Assembly: GCF_006491595.2 (NCBI RefSeq)
Contig: NZ_VEVQ02000006.1
Span: 62,001 to 126,000 of the forward strand
Length of the DNA: 64,000 bases
Origin: Flavobacterium jejuense
GTDB lineage: Bacteria > Bacteroidota > Bacteroidia > Flavobacteriales > Flavobacteriaceae
Direction: 5' to 3'
Part shown: one piece after another, positions 62,943 to 64,000 of the stretch
Layout: every line of letters begins with the position of its first letter
How positions within the stretch are numbered: position 1 is the stretch's first letter
The notes under the pieces: generated by a model
The model's database searches: none
The model's input: only the letters and a program-made list of their open reading frames with translations
What the model was told of the DNA's origin: nothing
Position numbers and translations under genes: made by a program

Positions 62943-64000
62943 ATGGAAAACAAAATAGCTATTATAGGACTTGGTTACGTAGGTTTACCTTTGGCTAGAT
63001 TATTTGCTACAAAATTTTCAGTTATAGGCTTTGATATTAATCAAAATAGAATTAATGAATTAAATAAAGGAATTGATAGTACCTTAGAAGTTGAGAATGA
63101 AGTTTTAAATAAGGTTTTATTGCCAAATAATTCTGGTGAAATAGGTCTTTATTGTTCTAATAAGCTTTCAGATATTGAAAGTTGTAATTATTTTATTGTA
63201 ACTGTTCCTACACCTGTAGATAAGCATAATCGACCAGATTTAACACCTTTGTATAAAGCTAGTGAAACAGTTGGTAAAGTTTTAAAAAAAGGAGATATAG
63301 TTATTTATGAATCTACTGTTTATCCCGGTGTTACAGAAGAGGAATGTGTACCTGTATTAGAAAAAATTTCAGGACTAAAATTTAATGAAGATTTCTTTGC
63401 AGGATATTCTCCAGAAAGAATTAATCCTGGAGATAAAGAGCATACTGTTGAAAAAATACTCAAAATAACAGCTGGTTCAACTCCAGAAATAGGAGAAAAA
63501 GTAGATCAATTATATAAAAGTGTTATTATTGCTGGAACACATTTGGCTCCAACAATTAAAGTGGCAGAAGCAGCCAAAGTAATTGAAAATTCTCAAAGAG
63601 ATATCAATATTGCCTTTGTAAATGAATTAGCTAAAATTTTTAATTTGTTAGAAATTGACACTCATGCAGTTCTTGAAGCTGCTGGAACAAAATGGAATTT
63701 TTTACCATTTAAACCAGGATTAGTTGGCGGACATTGTATTGGTGTTGATCCATATTATTTAGCTCAAAAAGCTCAAGAGAAAGGATATCATCCCGAAATT
63801 ATATTAGCAGGAAGACGATTGAATGATTCGATGGGAGAATATGTTGCCTCTCAAATTGTAAAATTGATGATTAAGAAAGGGATCAATGTTAATACTGCTA
63901 AAGTTTTAATGCTTGGAATTACTTTTAAAGAAAATTGTCCAGATGTAAGAAATACTAAAATTGTAGATGTAATTTCATCTTTAGAAGAATATGGAATTAG
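62943..64000 (+). CDS. UDP-N-acetylhexosamine dehydrogenase (WbpO/TviB-like), 5' part
   Basis: Open from the ATG at 62943 to the end of the window (352 codons visible of an expected 420 or so). NAD motif [58 protein letters not shown], the catalytic-cysteine motif [20 protein letters not shown] and [20 protein letters not shown] are visible. The subfamily oxidises UDP-GlcNAc or UDP-GalNAc to the uronic acid, matching the WbpP-type epimerase two genes upstream. The gene is cut by the window edge, not truncated biologically as far as can be seen. Confidence 0.92.
   Translation, partial: MENKIAIIGLGYVGLPLARLFATKFSVIGFDINQNRINELNKGIDSTLEVENEVLNKVLLPNNSGEIGLYCSNKLSDIESCNYFIVTVPTPVDKHNRPDLTPLYKASETVGKVLKKGDIVIYESTVYPGVTEEECVPVLEKISGLKFNEDFFAGYSPERINPGDKEHTVEKILKITAGSTPEIGEKVDQLYKSVIIAGTHLAPTIKVAEAAKVIENSQRDINIAFVNELAKIFNLLEIDTHAVLEAAGTKWNFLPFKPGLVGGHCIGVDPYYLAQKAQEKGYHPEIILAGRRLNDSMGEYVASQIVKLMIKKGINVNTAKVLMLGITFKENCPDVRNTKIVDVISSLEEYGI

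Overview
The window is AT-rich chromosomal DNA from a member of the Bacteroidota, most likely Flavobacteriaceae (Flavobacterium or a close relative). The evidence is the spc/alpha ribosomal operon with no adk or map, promoters of the TTTG/TAnnTTTG type, weak or absent Shine-Dalgarno sequences, a type A T9SS sorting-domain protein, CarboxypepD_reg-like exported proteins and a grasp-with-spasm peptide cluster. No tRNA, rRNA, CRISPR array or integrase gene was seen.

Layout. (1) 1-7722: 3' half of the ribosomal super-operon (end of rplE, rpsN, rpsH, rplF, rplR, rpsE, rpmD, rplO, secY, infA, rpmJ, rpsM, rpsK, rpsD, rpoA, rplQ), closed by a terminator. (2) 7731-25682: ordinary housekeeping genes: carA, eno, a LytS/LytTR two-component pair, a large secreted LRR/T9SS protein, gltA, two amidinotransferase-fold hydrolases separated by a four-helix-bundle gene between inverted repeats, and a sulfate-assimilation operon under an Rrf2 regulator (rrf2, DUF2061, cysH, cysD, cysN). 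(3) 25730-26304: a non-coding 41-bp tandem array, a perfect inverted repeat and a 100-bp repeat that abuts the next region.

(4) About 26205-42330: an accessory island of small plus-strand genes. Several genes sit in units that look like integron gene cassettes. Each unit starts at a G/TT junction, and the first bases of the unit are complementary to the left end of the folded site behind its own gene. The folded sites have mismatches that become G-T wobbles on the bottom strand, as in attC sites. No integrase is present, so this is best described as an integrase-less attC cluster (CALIN-like). Its cargo includes a two-gene CBASS defence operon (CD-NTase plus TIR-STING), a caspase-like protease, a SUFU-domain protein, ComJ-like, DUF4304, DUF1398 and DUF6896-like proteins and small exported proteins. 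Two families of REPIN-like inverted-repeat elements (A, about 220-231 bp; B, about 180 bp) occupy the spot behind many genes where an attC site would be expected, and some supply stop codons to the preceding gene.

(5) 42357-48030: a minus-strand grasp-with-spasm RiPP cluster (SPASM maturase, small protein, ATP-grasp ligase carrying two homopolymer frameshifts, TPR-like exported protein, GG-leader precursor with an in-frame stop in its leader), bounded by 93-bp direct repeats. Two small peptide genes and an IS3-family transposase remnant follow. (6) 48025-56518: LytTR/LytS pair, S41 peptidase, WD40 protein, SDR, MarC, CoA-binding protein and an SSS symporter. (7) 56592-64000: recR, then the start of a capsule/exopolysaccharide operon (Wza-like, Wzc-like, UDP-sugar epimerase, two nucleotide-sugar dehydrogenases), the last gene running off the end of the window.
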